Below, in pieces: positions 19,701-34,700 of a stretch of DNA of 64,000 nt (positions are counted from its first letter, which is position 1; each line of letters opens with the position of its first letter). The DNA comes from Nematostella vectensis (lineage: Eukaryota > Cnidaria > Anthozoa > Actiniaria > Edwardsiidae). Where the stretch lies: contig NC_064038.1 in assembly GCF_932526225.1 (NCBI RefSeq), positions 3,286,001-3,350,000 of the forward strand, in the 5' to 3' direction. A program made the position numbers and the translations under genes. The notes under the pieces were generated by a model. It made no database searches. It was given only the letters and a program-made list of their open reading frames with translations, and had not been told where the DNA came from.

Positions 19701-22700
19701 ACATGTCTGATATATTAAATGGGGTTCTTCTGGCGATACCAGATGGAAAAAAAGAGTATGAGGTACAGTACCGCTCTCGAACATGTGGACATATGTTCGC
19801 GAAATTGTTCGCGAAATTCGCGAACACCGTTCGCGAAATTCGCGAACACCGTTCGCGAAATTCGCGAACAACGTTCGCGAAATTCGCGAACACTGTTCGC
19901 GAAATTCGCGAACAACGTTCGCGAACAGCTGATGTTCGCGAACACAGTGTTCGCGAACAGACCGGGACAAACCGTTTGACAAACGGGAACTCGTACCTCG
20001 TAACCGAAGACTTACAGTACTGATACTCACTTAAAATACATACAGGAGTTCTGCAAGCGATTCAAATAAATTGTTCGTGTAAAAGTCAGCTGAGAGCTAT
20101 GGTTATCGTTAAAATCAGAAACAACAAATTCAGTTATAGTCTGATATGCCTTAAGTTCAATTATTTGTAGACGATCAAGACAAGACACTTTCAAGTTTGA
20201 GAAATAAAGACGATAAAGATGGCGGATGAAAGCCAAAGCATGCGAAGGATTCAATCGTGGATTTACGAGGGCAGACACAGGCAAAAAAAATTTGTTAGTT
20301 TATTCTCAAAAGCTTGCCTCGAAGAGGGAAGGAATGCCGATCGCTTGATATGCTTCGAAGATTGTCGAATGTGACAACTGCTAGCGAATACTTTTGAACA
20401 GCGGGAAGCCATTTATTTAACGAATACTTGTATTACACACGGGATAATTAATTTGGGGAAGGAATGCCGATCGCTTGATATCCTTCGATGATTTTAGAAT
20501 GTGTGAAAACTGCTAGCGAAGAATTTTGAAATTCTATTTAACAAATACTCGTAATAAACACGGGAGAAGGAATGCCGATCGCTTGATATCCTTCGATGAT
20601 TTTCGAATGTGCGAAAACTGCTAGCGAAGAATTTTGAACCGCGGGAATCTATTTATTTGACAAAGCAAAGACTTGTACTAAACACGGGGGAATAAGTTTG
20701 AGGTGGGAATGCCGATCGCTTGATATTCTACAAAACCCGAAAAGAAGACATTTATAGTAGAGCATGTTGTCGCTGACTCATGTATTCGAACACAAACGGC
20801 TACTACTCACAGTTTTCACACATTCGAAAATCTTCGAAGAATATCAAGCGATCGGCATTCCTTCCTCAAACTAATTCTCCCGTGTCTAATACAAGTTTTT
20901 GTCAAATAAATGGCTTCCCAGTGTTCAAAAGGATTGGCTAGCAGTTTTCACACAATCGAAAATCTTCGAATAATATCAAGCGATCGGCATTCCCTCCTCA
21001 AACTAATTCTCCCGTGTTTAGTACAAGTCTTTGCTTTGTCAAATAATGGCTTCCCGCTGTTCAAAAGTCTTCGCTAGCGGTATTCACACATTCGAAAATC
21101 TTCGAAGAATATCAAGCGATCGGCATTCCTTTCTCAAACTAATTCTCATGTGTTTATTACATGTCTTTGTCAAATAAATGGCTTCCCGCTGTTATTAAGT
21201 CTTCGCTAGCAGTTTTCACACATTTCAAAAATCTTCGAATAATATCAAGCGATCGATCGGCGTTCCTTCCTCAAACTAATTCTCCTGTGTTTATTGCATG
21301 TCTTTGTCAAATAATGGCTTCCCGCTGTTATTAAGTCTACGCTAGCAGTTTTCTGACACATTTCGAAAATCTTCGAAGAAAATCAAGCGATCGGCATTCT
21401 CTCCTCAAACTAATTCTCCCGTGTTTAGTACAAGTCTTTGCTTTGTCAAATAAATGGCTTCCCGCTTTTCAAAGTATTCGCTAGCAGTTAACACACATTC
21501 GACAATCTTCGGAGAATATCAAGCGATCGGCATTCCCTCCTCAAACTAATTCTCCCGTGTTTAGTACAAGTCTTTGCTTTGTCAAATAAATGGCTTCCCG
21601 CTGTTTAAAAGTATTCGCTAGCAGTTAACACACATTCGAAAATCTTCAAGGAATATCAAGCGGTCGGCATTCATTCCCCAAACTTATATTCTGTCTAATA
21701 CAAGTCTTTGTCAAATAAATGGCTTCTCGCTGTTCCAGCTGTTATTAAGCCCTGGATCACACGTTACCGTTCGTCAAACCGTTTATTTTGCATCTGTTCG
21801 CGAACAGCGTGTTCGCGAACAGTCTATATGTTCGCGAATTTCGCGAACGTTGTTCGCGAAAGTTTCGCGAACAGTGTCCCTATGTTCGTGAGCGGTACTG
21901 TACAGTGTAAAACATGTCTGATATATTAAATGGGGTTCTTCTGGCGATACCAGATGGAAAAAAAGAGTATGAGGTACAGTGTAAAACATGTCTGATATAT
22001 TAAATGGGGTTCTTCTGGCGATACCAGATGGAAAAAAAGAGTATGAGGTACAGTGTAAAACATGTCTGATATATTAAATGGGGTTCTTCTGGCGATACCA
22101 GATGGAAAAAAAGAGTATGAGGTACAGTGTAAAACATGTCTGATATATTAAATGGGGTTCTTCTGGCGATACCAGATGGAAAAAAAGAGTATGAGGTACA
22201 GTGTAAAACATGTCTGATATATTAAATGGGGTTCTTCTGGCGATACCAGATGGAAAAAAAGAGTATGAGGTACAGTGTAAAACATGTCTGATATATTAAA
22301 TGGGGTTCTTCTGGCGATACCAGATGGAAAAAAAGAGTATGAGGTACAGTGTAAAACATGTCTGATATATTAAATGGGGTTCTTCTGGCGATACCAGATG
22401 GAAAAAAAGAGCATGAGGTACAGTGTAAAACATGTCTGATATATTAAATGGGGTTCTTCTGGCGATACCAGATGGAAAAAAAGAGTATGAGGTACAGTGT
22501 AAAACATGTCTGATATATTAAATGGGGTTCTTCTGGCGATACCAGATGGAAAAAAAGAGTATGAGGTACAGTGTAAAACATGTCTGATATATTAAATGGG
22601 GTTCTTCTGGCGATACCAGATGGAAAAAAAGAGTATGAGGTACAGTGTAAAACATGTCTGATATATTAAATGGGGTTCTTCTGGCGATACCAGATGGAAA

Positions 22701-25700
22701 AAAAGAGTATGAGGTACAGTGTAAAACATGTCTGATATATTAAATGGGGTTCTTCTGGCGATACCAGATGGAAAAAAAGAGTATGAGGTACAGTGTAAAA
22801 CATGTCTGATATATTAAATGGGGTTCTTCTGGCGATACCAGATGGAAAAAAAGAGTATGAGGTACAGTGTAAAACATGTCTGATATATTAAATGGGGTTC
22901 TTCTGGCGATACCAGATGGAAAAAAAGAGTATGAGGTACAGTGTAAAACATGTCTGATATATTAAATGGGGTTCTTCTGGCGATACCAGATGGAAAAAAA
23001 GAGTATGAGGTACAGTGTAAAACATGTCTGATATATTAAATGGGGTTCTTCTGGCGATACCAGATGGAAAAAAAGAGTATAAGGTACAGTGTAAAACATG
23101 TCTGATATATTATTTTCTCAGCCAAACCCAAATTGCTTTTGGTCATTTTATTTGAAAAATGGAGGCTTGTATTTTTCCTACTGTTATAAGCAACTAATAA
23201 AAAAGAAGAAACATATTTGCGAAAATCTGCAATGCACAATTCGGTTTGTTTCCTAAGTAGAGAAAGAGATTGTCTGTGAGTGAGAAAAAAATATCCAAAA
23301 GTTTGAGAGTGTGAGCTAAGTAGGTAGCCAAAGGCATTTTTGTAGAATATTGTTATTGTACTAAAGCTTACTATATTCATATTAGTTGTATATTGTAATG
23401 GGCAATGCTTATTTCAAATTTTAATTCAGAGTACAGATCTTGCCATTATCACTTGCCTATTCTGTTTCTAGCTTTCAGACATGTCATGGCTGCCTCGCAA
23501 AGTTGTCTTCCCACTCCCCCCTACACCCTCTCCTGTTAAGGGGAAATTTAAATTCTTGAAACCCTCAGCTGTGAATATCGTAGGGAGCTATCAACTGAAG
23601 ACAGCAATAAAGCCTTCCTTTAATGTGGATGTTTCCATCAATATGCCAAAGGTATAAAATTGTCACCAGGGATATACATCCATCAGGGACATATGGGCAA
23701 CAGGGATATATGGCCAACAAGGGGTATATATGGCCACCAGGGATATACAGTAAGGCCATCAGGAATAAATGGTTATCAAGGATATATGGCCATTTCCATA
23801 GGGATGTATGGCCATATCTATTGGGAGATATTGCCATCTATAGGATAGAAGGCCAACAGGGATATAACCAACAGGGGCCATCAGGGATATAAGGCCAGAT
23901 ATATATGGCCACCAGGGATATATATGCCCATCACACATATATGTCCATGAGGGATATCGCCTTAAAGGATATTTTGCTACCAGGGATATATGGATATTCT
24001 GTAGGTAAATGGCCATCAACTCTCCATGATGCTGTCACTAAGTAGCTGTGAGACCCTGAGGACCCCTTGAAGACTATCTATGTTTGTATTTCAGGAATGC
24101 TTCCAAGACAAAGATTACCTAAACATGCGCTACTTACACAAGCGAGCTGCCTACCTCTGTGTGGTGGCTCACCATGTCATAAAAAGTAAACTATTTCAAA
24201 CTGTACGATTTGTTAACACTGATGGAGATATCCTAAAGCCAGTGTTATCTCTAAAGCCAAAAGGTAATTCAGCTTGCACATTATATGACTTACTGTCTAC
24301 CCTAACTTAATCACCTATGCCCAAGCTTCCATCTCTCTTCACATTAGTCATATTACTATTGACATCTCTCCAGGAAAGGCAGGTAAAAATTGCACAGTAC
24401 GCATCCACCCTGTCATCTCTAATGAAGTCTTCAAGCTACAGCGACTAGCTCCCAACAAGAGCAATGTCAGGCTTAACTGGCTTTTTCCTGAGGCTTCCTC
24501 CAGTTCAGGTACCAAATTCTCCCAAATGCTAAGTATGGTTGTATAGTTCTTTTGCAAAAAAAGTATCATTGCTCATTCTCATTTCCTTATTCTGTTTATT
24601 TTTTCTTTTCAACTTAAACACAATATCGGGAAACCTGCATTTTACGATATGCCTTTGAGGAAAGAAAATGTATCGTAGAATAGATTGCAAAGACAACCTC
24701 GATTTTACAATATAACAGAAAATCCATTGAAAATATCCTTGTTGTGAGGTCTAGTTAATTATCAACTTTTACAAAATAATAAAACTGTAACTGTACTCTG
24801 TGAAAGACTGTTACTTTTTGTAAGACTGTAATCTGGTTTCACAAGACCTGTCAAGTCAAAAAAATCGATTAAATGTACTGTCTGTGTGTAGTGTCTTAAG
24901 TTTTTCTCTCTATATTGATAGACAGAATCAGTAATATGGTTGTATCAAGGTCATAACTTCGCTCAGTAGAACAGATTTGTATCGTAAAATCGAGAATATT
25001 GTTGTATCCAATATAGTAATTTTTTTAAATATAGTATATTTCTGCCTGGAGAAAAGAATGCCATCTTAAATTCCAGTATAGTAAAATCCAGGTTCTACTG
25101 TACTTCTTAGGGGCTCGCCTTTTCTTCTCTCCTCCCTTCCTGTTCCTCTCCCTTGAGCCGCTAGGCAGGCTACTTAGGGTTAGAAAAAGGCACTCTAATT
25201 CCTCCTCAGTTAGAATGAAAGATGGAATGAAGGATGGATTTTTTTCCGTTTGTGGAACACCGATAATACAAATCATACTGTATCTTTGCTTTAACACTAA
25301 ATAACTGGAGTAAGGTTAATATAAGAATAGTTTGTTTGTTTGCTTTAAAGATATAGAGTCAGTGCTTCCCACCCCACATTACAACTCACTGATTCTACGC
25401 GACATGGTACTGGGAGGCCATCTTCGCTGCCTGTTTCAGTGTATGAATGACTGTCCTTCGGCTCGGGAAGCCATTATGCTGCTCTCTGTATGGCTGCGGC
25501 AGCGTGAACTGGATGAGGTACTTATTCCCTTTAGATTTTTTGACAGTTTTGCTTAAATTCCAAAAGTTACTAAAACAGCAACCATTATTCATATGTTATG
25601 TTTTGTTACAGGGCCAAGGTGGTTTCAGTCGATTTCTTGTGTCAATGGTAGTTGCACATCTTCACACAACAAGGAAAATTAATTCTTACATGAGTTCTTA

Positions 25701-28700
25701 CCAGATTGTGAGGATATTTCTACAGTTTATCAGTAAGTAGCAGCCTATTAAGACTGTTGAAAATGGAATTACCAAAATTACAGCATTTTTCCCTTTTGAA
25801 TAGGCTCTAGTGATTGGACAACTTGCACAGCAATAAAGAAAGATCAAAATTCTGATGAAAACAACTTGGTAAGAAGAAAAAAAAACAAAGAATTATCAGT
25901 GGCAACATTTGTGAATATTTGGGTTTCAATGACTATAAAATTATTGCCTTTAATATACAAGCCTGCGGGGTATTATTTTAAGGCCATTTAGTTGGTGTGT
26001 AAAAACAAAATAAATTGCAGACTGGAGACGTCTTTACCTCTATAAAATAATAAGTGCATTTGCTGTATATTGAGCTGGATTTGCTGTTTCTTTTAGCCCT
26101 CTCTTTCATGTCACCATGCAGCATTCGATGTGGTGTTTGTTGATCCATCTGGGTACCTAAATCTCTGTGCAAATGTCAGTAAGTCCACCTACTACAGAGT
26201 TCGCCATGAGGCAAAGCTTTCATTTCACCTATTGGATGACAGATTTGTGGATGGTTTTTATGCAATGTTTATGAAACCAGTCCCCTTTATGCAGAAATTC
26301 GACCAATGCTTCAGGTAAATATACAGTAATTTCCTTGATTTCTTGTTGTTATATCTGTTGACTTGTGAACCTTTAGTGCGCCAATAACCTGTCCAAATGC
26401 CATCTATAATCCTTTGCTAGGACCATTACCTTTTCAAGCGTGATCTGTAACTCGTTGCTGGGCCCAATACCTGTTCAACTGTGATCTGTAATCCTTTACT
26501 CGGCCTAATACCTATTCAACTTTAATCTTTAACTCTTTACTGATCCCATAACCTGTTCAACTGTGATCCATAACCCTTTTCTGGGCCCATGACCTGTCCA
26601 ACTGTGATCTGTTCCCCTGCACTGGGCCCATAACCTGTTCAACTGGATCTGTAACTCTTTTCCGGTCCCATAACCTGTTCAACTAGATCTGTAATTCTTT
26701 ACTGGGCCCATAACCTGTTCAACTGTGATATGTAACCCTGCGCTGTAACAATAAGCTGTTAAATTTTGAAAATGATTCCTTTACTGTTCAACTACAATCT
26801 TTAACCCTTTACTGGGGCCATAACCTGTTCAAGTTTAGCCTGCTCCTTATATGACCTTTGCAATCAACAATTATCTAGTTTGGCCAACATAGAATGCCTC
26901 AAAAATGTCACGGAGAGGGTGGAACTGCAGCCCAGTATTCTTAGCCATGCAGGGGACTGGGTCCCAGTAGCTGTATCATGGCTGGTAGAGCTGCTTCACA
27001 AAGGACTCGGAAAGAGGGCAGAAATGATATATGTCAAACCCTCAGCATGCAAAGAGGTAATGTATCCGTTTTACTTCAATTAAGCAGTATTGGGTATTCC
27101 TTCAAATATTTAGGATATGATTATTGATTTGAAAAATGGTTCAAAGATTTTGGACATGATTGGAATGACTTGCAAACTTAATAAAATGTTTTGTCTGGCC
27201 AGATTACCAATTTGAAAATTTAATGCCTTCCATGGAATTGTTACTTTGTAAAACGTTACAAGCTCTCTTTATTTCTCTTTCTAGTGGTCTGTGCGTGAGA
27301 ATCCCCCCACCCTGCAACAGGACAGCGTGACCATTGGTTTGATACTCGATACTGATCACTCAGACAGTATCCTGGATTATGGTCCCCCTGGTGATAATAC
27401 ACTGGTGAGCTCTTCCCCCCCCCCTGGTGATAACACACAAGTGCATCACCTCCCCCTGGTGATAACACACAAGTGCATCACCTCCCCCCTGGTGATAACA
27501 CACAAGTGCATCACCTCCCCCCCCCTGGTGATAACACACAAGTGCATCACCTCCCCCCCTGGTAATAACACACAAGTGCATCACCCCCCCTGGTGATAAC
27601 ACACAAGTGCATCACCTCCCCCCCCCCCACCTTCTTAGTGATGACCCCCTGTTGATCCCCTACCCTGATCAAATTGCACTGTTGAGTGACCCCTCCACTA
27701 TTAATTAAACCCTAGTATTAATACATTGTTTACTCCCCTCCTAGTAATGAAACACCTTTGAGTAACTCTTGTCTAAGTGATAACACACTGTTATGTCTTA
27801 ATTTTGGGGGGTATTCCTCCCTCCATGGCAATAACAGATTTGTCATCCCCTATTCCCCATTTCTTAGCACAAGACATACATCAGCTAATGGCAATAGACC
27901 ACTTTATCACCCATTGGTGACTTGAACTTTTAATTTGCAATTTCTACTGTATCTAACACTATATTTTATTACTGTTTTTAGACCCTTTACCTATGTATTG
28001 CACAATAGTATTCCAAAATATATTCCAACCAACAAATTTAAATCTGTAGCAGTACTTTTTGTGACTCAGAAATAGCAAGATTTCAGACCTTTTTTTTCAT
28101 TCAGGAAGCTGCTATATTCCGTGAGTTCTGGGGAAGTAAGTCAGAGCTGAGGAGGTTCAAGGATGGGTCGATTCTTGAAGCTGTTGTATGGCCGAGTAGC
28201 TCTGCTGGTGAAAGACGAACAGTGTGTGAACGTATTATCAAATACTTATTGAATAGGTGAGCACTGCATGTGAACTTACAAGCATTACGTCATACATGGC
28301 TAAATAAATCCTTGTGAACATACATATCAGCCACATCTGTCAAGGTCAAATTTGTGTCCAAATATGTTGGGTTTAGAATGCAGAGTATGTATTTTATTCT
28401 TAGAAAAACTGTGTAAACAAATCAATTATGTGTCAAAATATGTTCATGCACTGGTCGCTACATTCCAGTTCTAACGAAATCTGCTGCCACAACAAAATCA
28501 AAGAGACCAACTGATTTTGTGTCTGTAAAGTCATTGTCGCTCTCCTGTAATTCAGTCTGTTACTGCGAATGGAAACAAAAATAAACTAACCAACTAAGGT
28601 GTTAAACTTACTAACTTCAAAAAACGAAAATAAACTATGTAACAACTAAAGTGTTAAACCCACTATAACTTCTTACTTTGTCATGCAGACATGGTAAGGT

Positions 28701-31700
28701 TGAGCCAGAAATGGTCAGGTTTGTGTCCAGTCAGCTCGACTGCCTCCTGCAAAGGAACAATGGCACCTCCACTACCCCGTCTGAAAGCCAACAGGCTCCT
28801 ACAAGCAGTAGTATACAAGGGACTGGGGAGGAGAGCATGAGTCTAGTGATCAAGGCCTATGACTCACTATGTAAGGACATTCGCGGTTTGGAGTTGCCCC
28901 TGGCGGTTCACAGCTTACAGGGGATCAGCCCGATTTTTCGTGGAGCTGAGGTAAAGAAAATACAGTAATAAAAAATGTAGCATAATCATAATTCATTGCC
29001 GCTTTGAAATTAAGCCTATGGTTGCATCATCTGTAAACCTTGGTGAAAAGAAGGGATGGCAACTAAACTAAAGCCTAATTGCACAATAGCACTAGCATGC
29101 TATTTATTTCCTTTTGATATTCCCATTTCAACTTACAGTATGTTTGACAGGTCCATCCACCAAACCCGTGCATCAGTAGTCCACAATCCAAGAACAGCCA
29201 CCAAGACAAAGAAAACAACAGGAATATGGCATCCAGCGTGGCATTACCAACAGACTCTAAGGTCCCACCATGGTGCCCTGTCATGACAGGTATGTCAACT
29301 TGTGTTGCCATGGCAATAGGCGGCTTGCACTAGCTGATCATGTGACTTATTGGGTGGCATACTTGTGCATGCTTCGGCTTTAAATGGCAAAAAAACAGAA
29401 AGTTTCTTTGTCAGAAAGGGCTTATCTTCATTGAAAGATTTCATATTTTTGTTGCTTTCTGGCTTGTTGGGTGCTCCCATTTCTGTATTTATTTTTGGCT
29501 TAGAGGGTTACATAGAGTATCATGTTTATAATGTAAATGACCTTCTGAAATGCGCTCATGCAGTTTAAACACTAATAGAATAGTAACATAAATCATTTAG
29601 ATTTCTGTGACGCCAACATCTTGACCTTTTCTGTAGTATGAGTAAGCCCTTTCTAAGCCTTTCAACGATACTACTACTGGCTTCCGCCCTTGCGACTCAC
29701 ACAGCAAATGGGACCATTCCAGTGTGTTTAATGGGGTGTATTCTACGGAACACTCAGTATTATTATTGCTGCACACTTAAGAAGTCGGAGCATGGGTTGC
29801 ATACAGAGCTGCCCCTTCATATTGCACTACTAGCAGCATTCTGTTTATGTTTAGTTCTACTTCAGTTCGAGACAAGTGGGAAGTGGCCAGATGACCTGGC
29901 CGCCATCAAGCATGTGAAGGCCGCCTTCCACATCAGACTGGCGCAACAACTCAAGGAGAAACTAGGTCTTGTTGCAGCCACCTCGCCTACATGTGTGGAT
30001 GTGGTAAAGGTATCAAGGAACTTCTCGTCCATCAACCTTTAGGTCACCAAAACCTTATCCAGTATTGTCTAACACTACCTATTGTGGTCGTATAAACTCC
30101 ATCCAATAGCATCTTAGAGCACTCCATCTAAGGAGGCCTTACAGAGATACATGGGGTCTAAGAAAACTACATTCAGACAGCTTTAAGATGACCCAATACA
30201 ATAGTATCTTAGAACACTCCATCCAAGGAGACTTACAAAACTACATGGATTCTAAGAAAACTACATTCAGAGAGCTTTAAGATAACCCAATACAATAATA
30301 TTTTAGAACACTCCATCTAACAAGGTCTTACAAAACTACACGAGGTCTAATAAAACTACATTCAGAGAACTTTAAGATAACCCAATACAATAGTATCTTA
30401 GAACACTCCACCTAACAAGGTCTTACAAAACTACATTCAGAGAACTTTAAGATAACCCAATACAATAGTATCTTAGAACACTCCACCTAACAAGGTCTTA
30501 CAAAAGGTCTATGTTAGAAAACATGTCCCAACCCGGTCATAGTAACCTTATACAATAAGAACTCTTAAGAAAGCCAAATAAATAATAACTTCATACTCTA
30601 GGATCTCGAATAAAACCTAATAAATTCTAAGAAAACTACATCCATTGAGAGCAGGCGATTTTCTGTAGGGATGTTTAGTTTAGCGCTAGCTGTGACCTCT
30701 TTACCTGTTTGCAGGACGGTTTTGTGTTCAGGGTCAAGATAGTCCACTACCGTGAGATGGTGCTACTGCAGGAGCCTGGGGATGAAATTGACTCGCACCT
30801 GCGGCAATCTCAAGCGGTTGCCATGGAGAAGGAGATTGTTTGGCTGCCAGCGCTCACAAGCACACTGCACGGGTAAGACAATGATTGAAAATGGGATGAC
30901 AAGCCAGAAGGACGAACAGTCTGATACAAACAAAAAGGCACTTAGATAGAAAGGTGGATAAACAGACAAAGACAGCCAGAAACCAGCTTGACGGACAGTG
31001 AAACAGAAAGGCAGCGAGACAGACAGACGGTAAAACAGACGAAAAGACAGCTAGTCAAACATAATAGCTGCAAGACAAACCGACTAACGTAAAGTCAGAA
31101 TGGCAGCCAGAAAGACAGAAAGATTGACCATATCTATCAGCCATTATATATTGCTCAATAAATGATGCTTGATAAAAATTGTCGTGTGTATCAGGGTTTT
31201 GCCGCCTGCATTTTTATTCTTTATCATTGCATTGCGAATTGCAGGAAAAATTGCTTCTTATAACATGACTGTTTGTGTGACTAAACCTAATGTTCTTTTT
31301 ACAAGTATTCAACAGCAGTTCGTAGCGTACAGCGGTTGCGTTCGCTTGGCCATGCGCTGGGTGTGCAGTCAGCTATTGTTCCCTCACTTCCCCTCTGAGT
31401 GCGTCGAGCTATTGGTAGCGAGTCTATTCCTCTCACCGGCCCCGCTCACCCCTCCCCACTCTGCACTATGTGGGTTCATGCGCTTCCTCCACGTGCTGGC
31501 CACGTGCGACTGGAAGACGACCCCGATCATTGTCAACTTCAACAACGATCTTACAGGTACACAATAGACACCTCAGCATATTCCGATTATGTTGATTTAT
31601 TATTTATGCTGTTGATGGCACTTGTATGAGATAATACAAGTGTTATTTTGGAAAGAACGAAAACAAACAAAATTTTATCTTTCTCCTTGGATCTTTCAAT

Positions 31701-34700
31701 TTCGGGTTTGAACGTCTCACTAAGAGGATAAACATTAATAGAAATATTACTCTAAGGATTACTAAAAACTGCATAGAGTAAACCAAGAAGATTCTCCTCA
31801 TTAGTTTAATTAAAAATTAGTTTCTATACTTGGATGATGTTGAAAATAATAGGTTTAACATTCCGTTGCACGCTCATGTTTTCTTATATTTTATCTGAAT
31901 GCATCTGTAATCTTACTGTATTTTAACAATACGGTTGCATCAACGTTCAGGTGTTGAAAATGATTTGAGGGCACACAACTCAGATCTATAACTTGTTTTT
32001 TTTTTCTTAGCCGAGAATTATCAGGAAATCTCTTCCAAGTTCAGCAGCAACCGTGCACATTTGCCACCACTGTTCATATCGACGCCAAAAGACAGGTTCG
32101 ACTCCAAGTGGACCCGTAACGCACCCAGCCGTATGGTCAGTATTATATCAGTGGATACACGCCTGTTTTAGTTAAAAAAACCTCACCAGCGCAAACGGGA
32201 ATAGCAATTAGCCCATCTTTTTTATATCCGAACCATGGATCTCAAAACACAGCTGATCTTAAATAGGTTCATCCTTCCCATTGGCAACTTTCTTTCTCCG
32301 TCATTGGTAACCCTCCCTCCCATTGGCAACTCTCTTTCTCCCGGAATTGGCAACTGTCTTTCACCCGGTATTGGCAACTCTCTTTCTCCCGGTATTGGCA
32401 ACTCTCTTTCTCCCGGTATTGGCAACTCTCTTTCTCCCGGTATTGGCAACTCTCTTTCTCCCGGTATTGGCAACTCTCTTTCTCCCGGTATTGGCAACTG
32501 TCTTTCACCCGGTATTGGCAACTCTCTTTCTCCTGGTATTGGCAACTCTTTATCCCTTTCTCCGTCATTGGCAAACCTCCCTCCCTTCCATTGGTAACTC
32601 TCTCTTTCTCCCTGTATTGGCAACTCTCTATCCCTTTCTCCTTCATTGGCAACCATCCCTCCCTCCCATTAGCAACTCTCTTTCACCCGGTATTGGCAAC
32701 TCTCTCTTACTCGGTATTGGCAACTCTCTCTTACCCGGTATTGGCAACTCTCTTCTACCCGGTATTGGCAACTTTTTATCTCTTTCTCCGTCATTGGATA
32801 CCCTCCCTCCCTTCCATTTGCAGCAGGTTGAAAACTTGTGATATATTTTTGTCAGATTCTCCAGCGGGTGCGCGTGTTGGCTCAAGAGTCGTACAATGTC
32901 ATGAAAGAGACTCTTGAATCTACGGAACCTCCAGACCTTAAGGTGACAAGAACCCTTCTGTGCTCTTTTGATTGCTTCTAGATCGACGCGCGCTACCGTG
33001 GACACTTTAAAAAAGTCAGCTCGATACGATGCATCTTTGACTGAAAGGAATTTCAAAACTAAAAGGATAACCTTGTTTCGTTGAAGAATTTCTTTACCAC
33101 GCTGGTTGGCTGAGTCGCACTACAATTGGAATCTAAAAAAATCAGAATGCATTTCAGTAGCAAACTAGATCCAACTCAATCACTATGAAATTTCATCTAG
33201 CATTTAAAGACATCTTAATTCTATTGCCAAGACAATATTTAGAAAAATGTTTATAATTAAAAAAAGGTCCGCAATTCTTTCAGTAAGAAGAAGGAAGAAG
33301 TAGTAAATGTAATTTGCGATGTTTAATTGTTTAATCGGTAAATTTCGGGTAACAAAGTTCAAGTAAACGTCACTAAGGCGAAGTTCAAACGTCGTATTGT
33401 CCTTGAGCCGTAGTAATCAATTCAAAAGCATACGAATGAATCAATTCGATTGTTTCATCTCCATTTGCATTCATTTGCATTGAATATGGCTCATGGATGA
33501 TACGACGTTTAGACATAGCCTAAGACTGAGGAATCCTTCGTTAAACTTTCAGCCGATATTCCGACCACCAATTGATGGGTATGACGTCATCATCACGCTG
33601 CACTCCCGTATGCTGCCACGCCGGGACGAGGCTGTCGATGTTGACAAGCCACTGAAGAAGAAAGCCCACAGTGCTCGTAATAAAGCTGATGAACTCCCTG
33701 TGGTGGACTTTGACCCCGCTGAATGTTACCTCAGAGAGTTGCGGGTGAGAGCGAGTTACTCTAGATATACCTATTTATTCCAACGTTAAAGAAAGCAAAT
33801 TTTACGCTCCTGCACAAAACAGTCATAAAAAGCATTTCAATCGAGTTACTAAGAAATTTCTATCAAAATATCGTCGTTACAGCAAAATTCGTTGTTGCGC
33901 GACCTCGGTGAATATCCGAAATCCTTGTCTCGTTTGGTAATAGCCACGTAGTCAGACACAAGCTTTGGGGTGGTTTGTCTGGTTTTGATTGTTTGGTTTG
34001 ATTGACTACGCGCTATTCCCAAACGAAGAAAAAATTTTTTTGATTCCGTGAGGTCGCGATACCAATTCGGCAAAATTAAGATATTTAAAGTTCGGCAAAT
34101 GTCAACTTTTGACAAGAGCTCCGTGTAAGCTAACATAATTTTACTAGTTTACCTATGACTGTTTTAAAGCAGCTAAAAAAAATCCGTGTTCCATACATAC
34201 TACTTGCTAAACAACCGGACTCGACTATTAAAGCCGTGACATTGCTTTGAAATTCAGATAAACACTGTAAACGGTCGATGCAAACACCAAGAACATACGA
34301 AAATGAGAAGGCGCGAGTGGGAAGTGAACCCAGACCTCCATGTCCCAATGCCTGACATGTTAACCACTACACAATACTTTCCAACCTAACCCATCTTCAC
34401 ATCTTTTCTGCAAACGGCTGTAGATTAAAAACTTCGAGATGCATTACATGTTTCTCACGTAAAACTGAGGTTTTCTCGACAATTTTTTTAATGTCATCCT
34501 TTGCATTTCCAGGAAGCTTTTTCAGACATTGCGTTGTTTTTTCACGACCCACATGGTGGAGATATGATCGCCGTTTTATGGAGGCCGAACGCTTTATCGC
34601 CGGCTCTATTCAAGGTAAAATACACTTTAGTACATGCAAGTCTCTGCCCCCCCCCATCCCCCCAGCTCCAACAAGGACGTTCCTAATGCGTATTTACATG

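Noticed and set aside
19567-20030. Overlapping ORFs rich in FANFAN/REFRE words
   Set aside because: They are translations of the TTCGCGAA palindrome cluster inside the TA-flanked element.
32222-32841. Several 120-170-codon ORFs with GIGNSLSP or LFLPVLAT repeats
   Set aside because: They arise from the 24-bp intronic minisatellite, open in many frames at once.
34300-34395. Functional tRNA gene on the minus strand
   Set aside because: A and B box-like words are present, but no cloverleaf could be drawn; a SINE head fits better.
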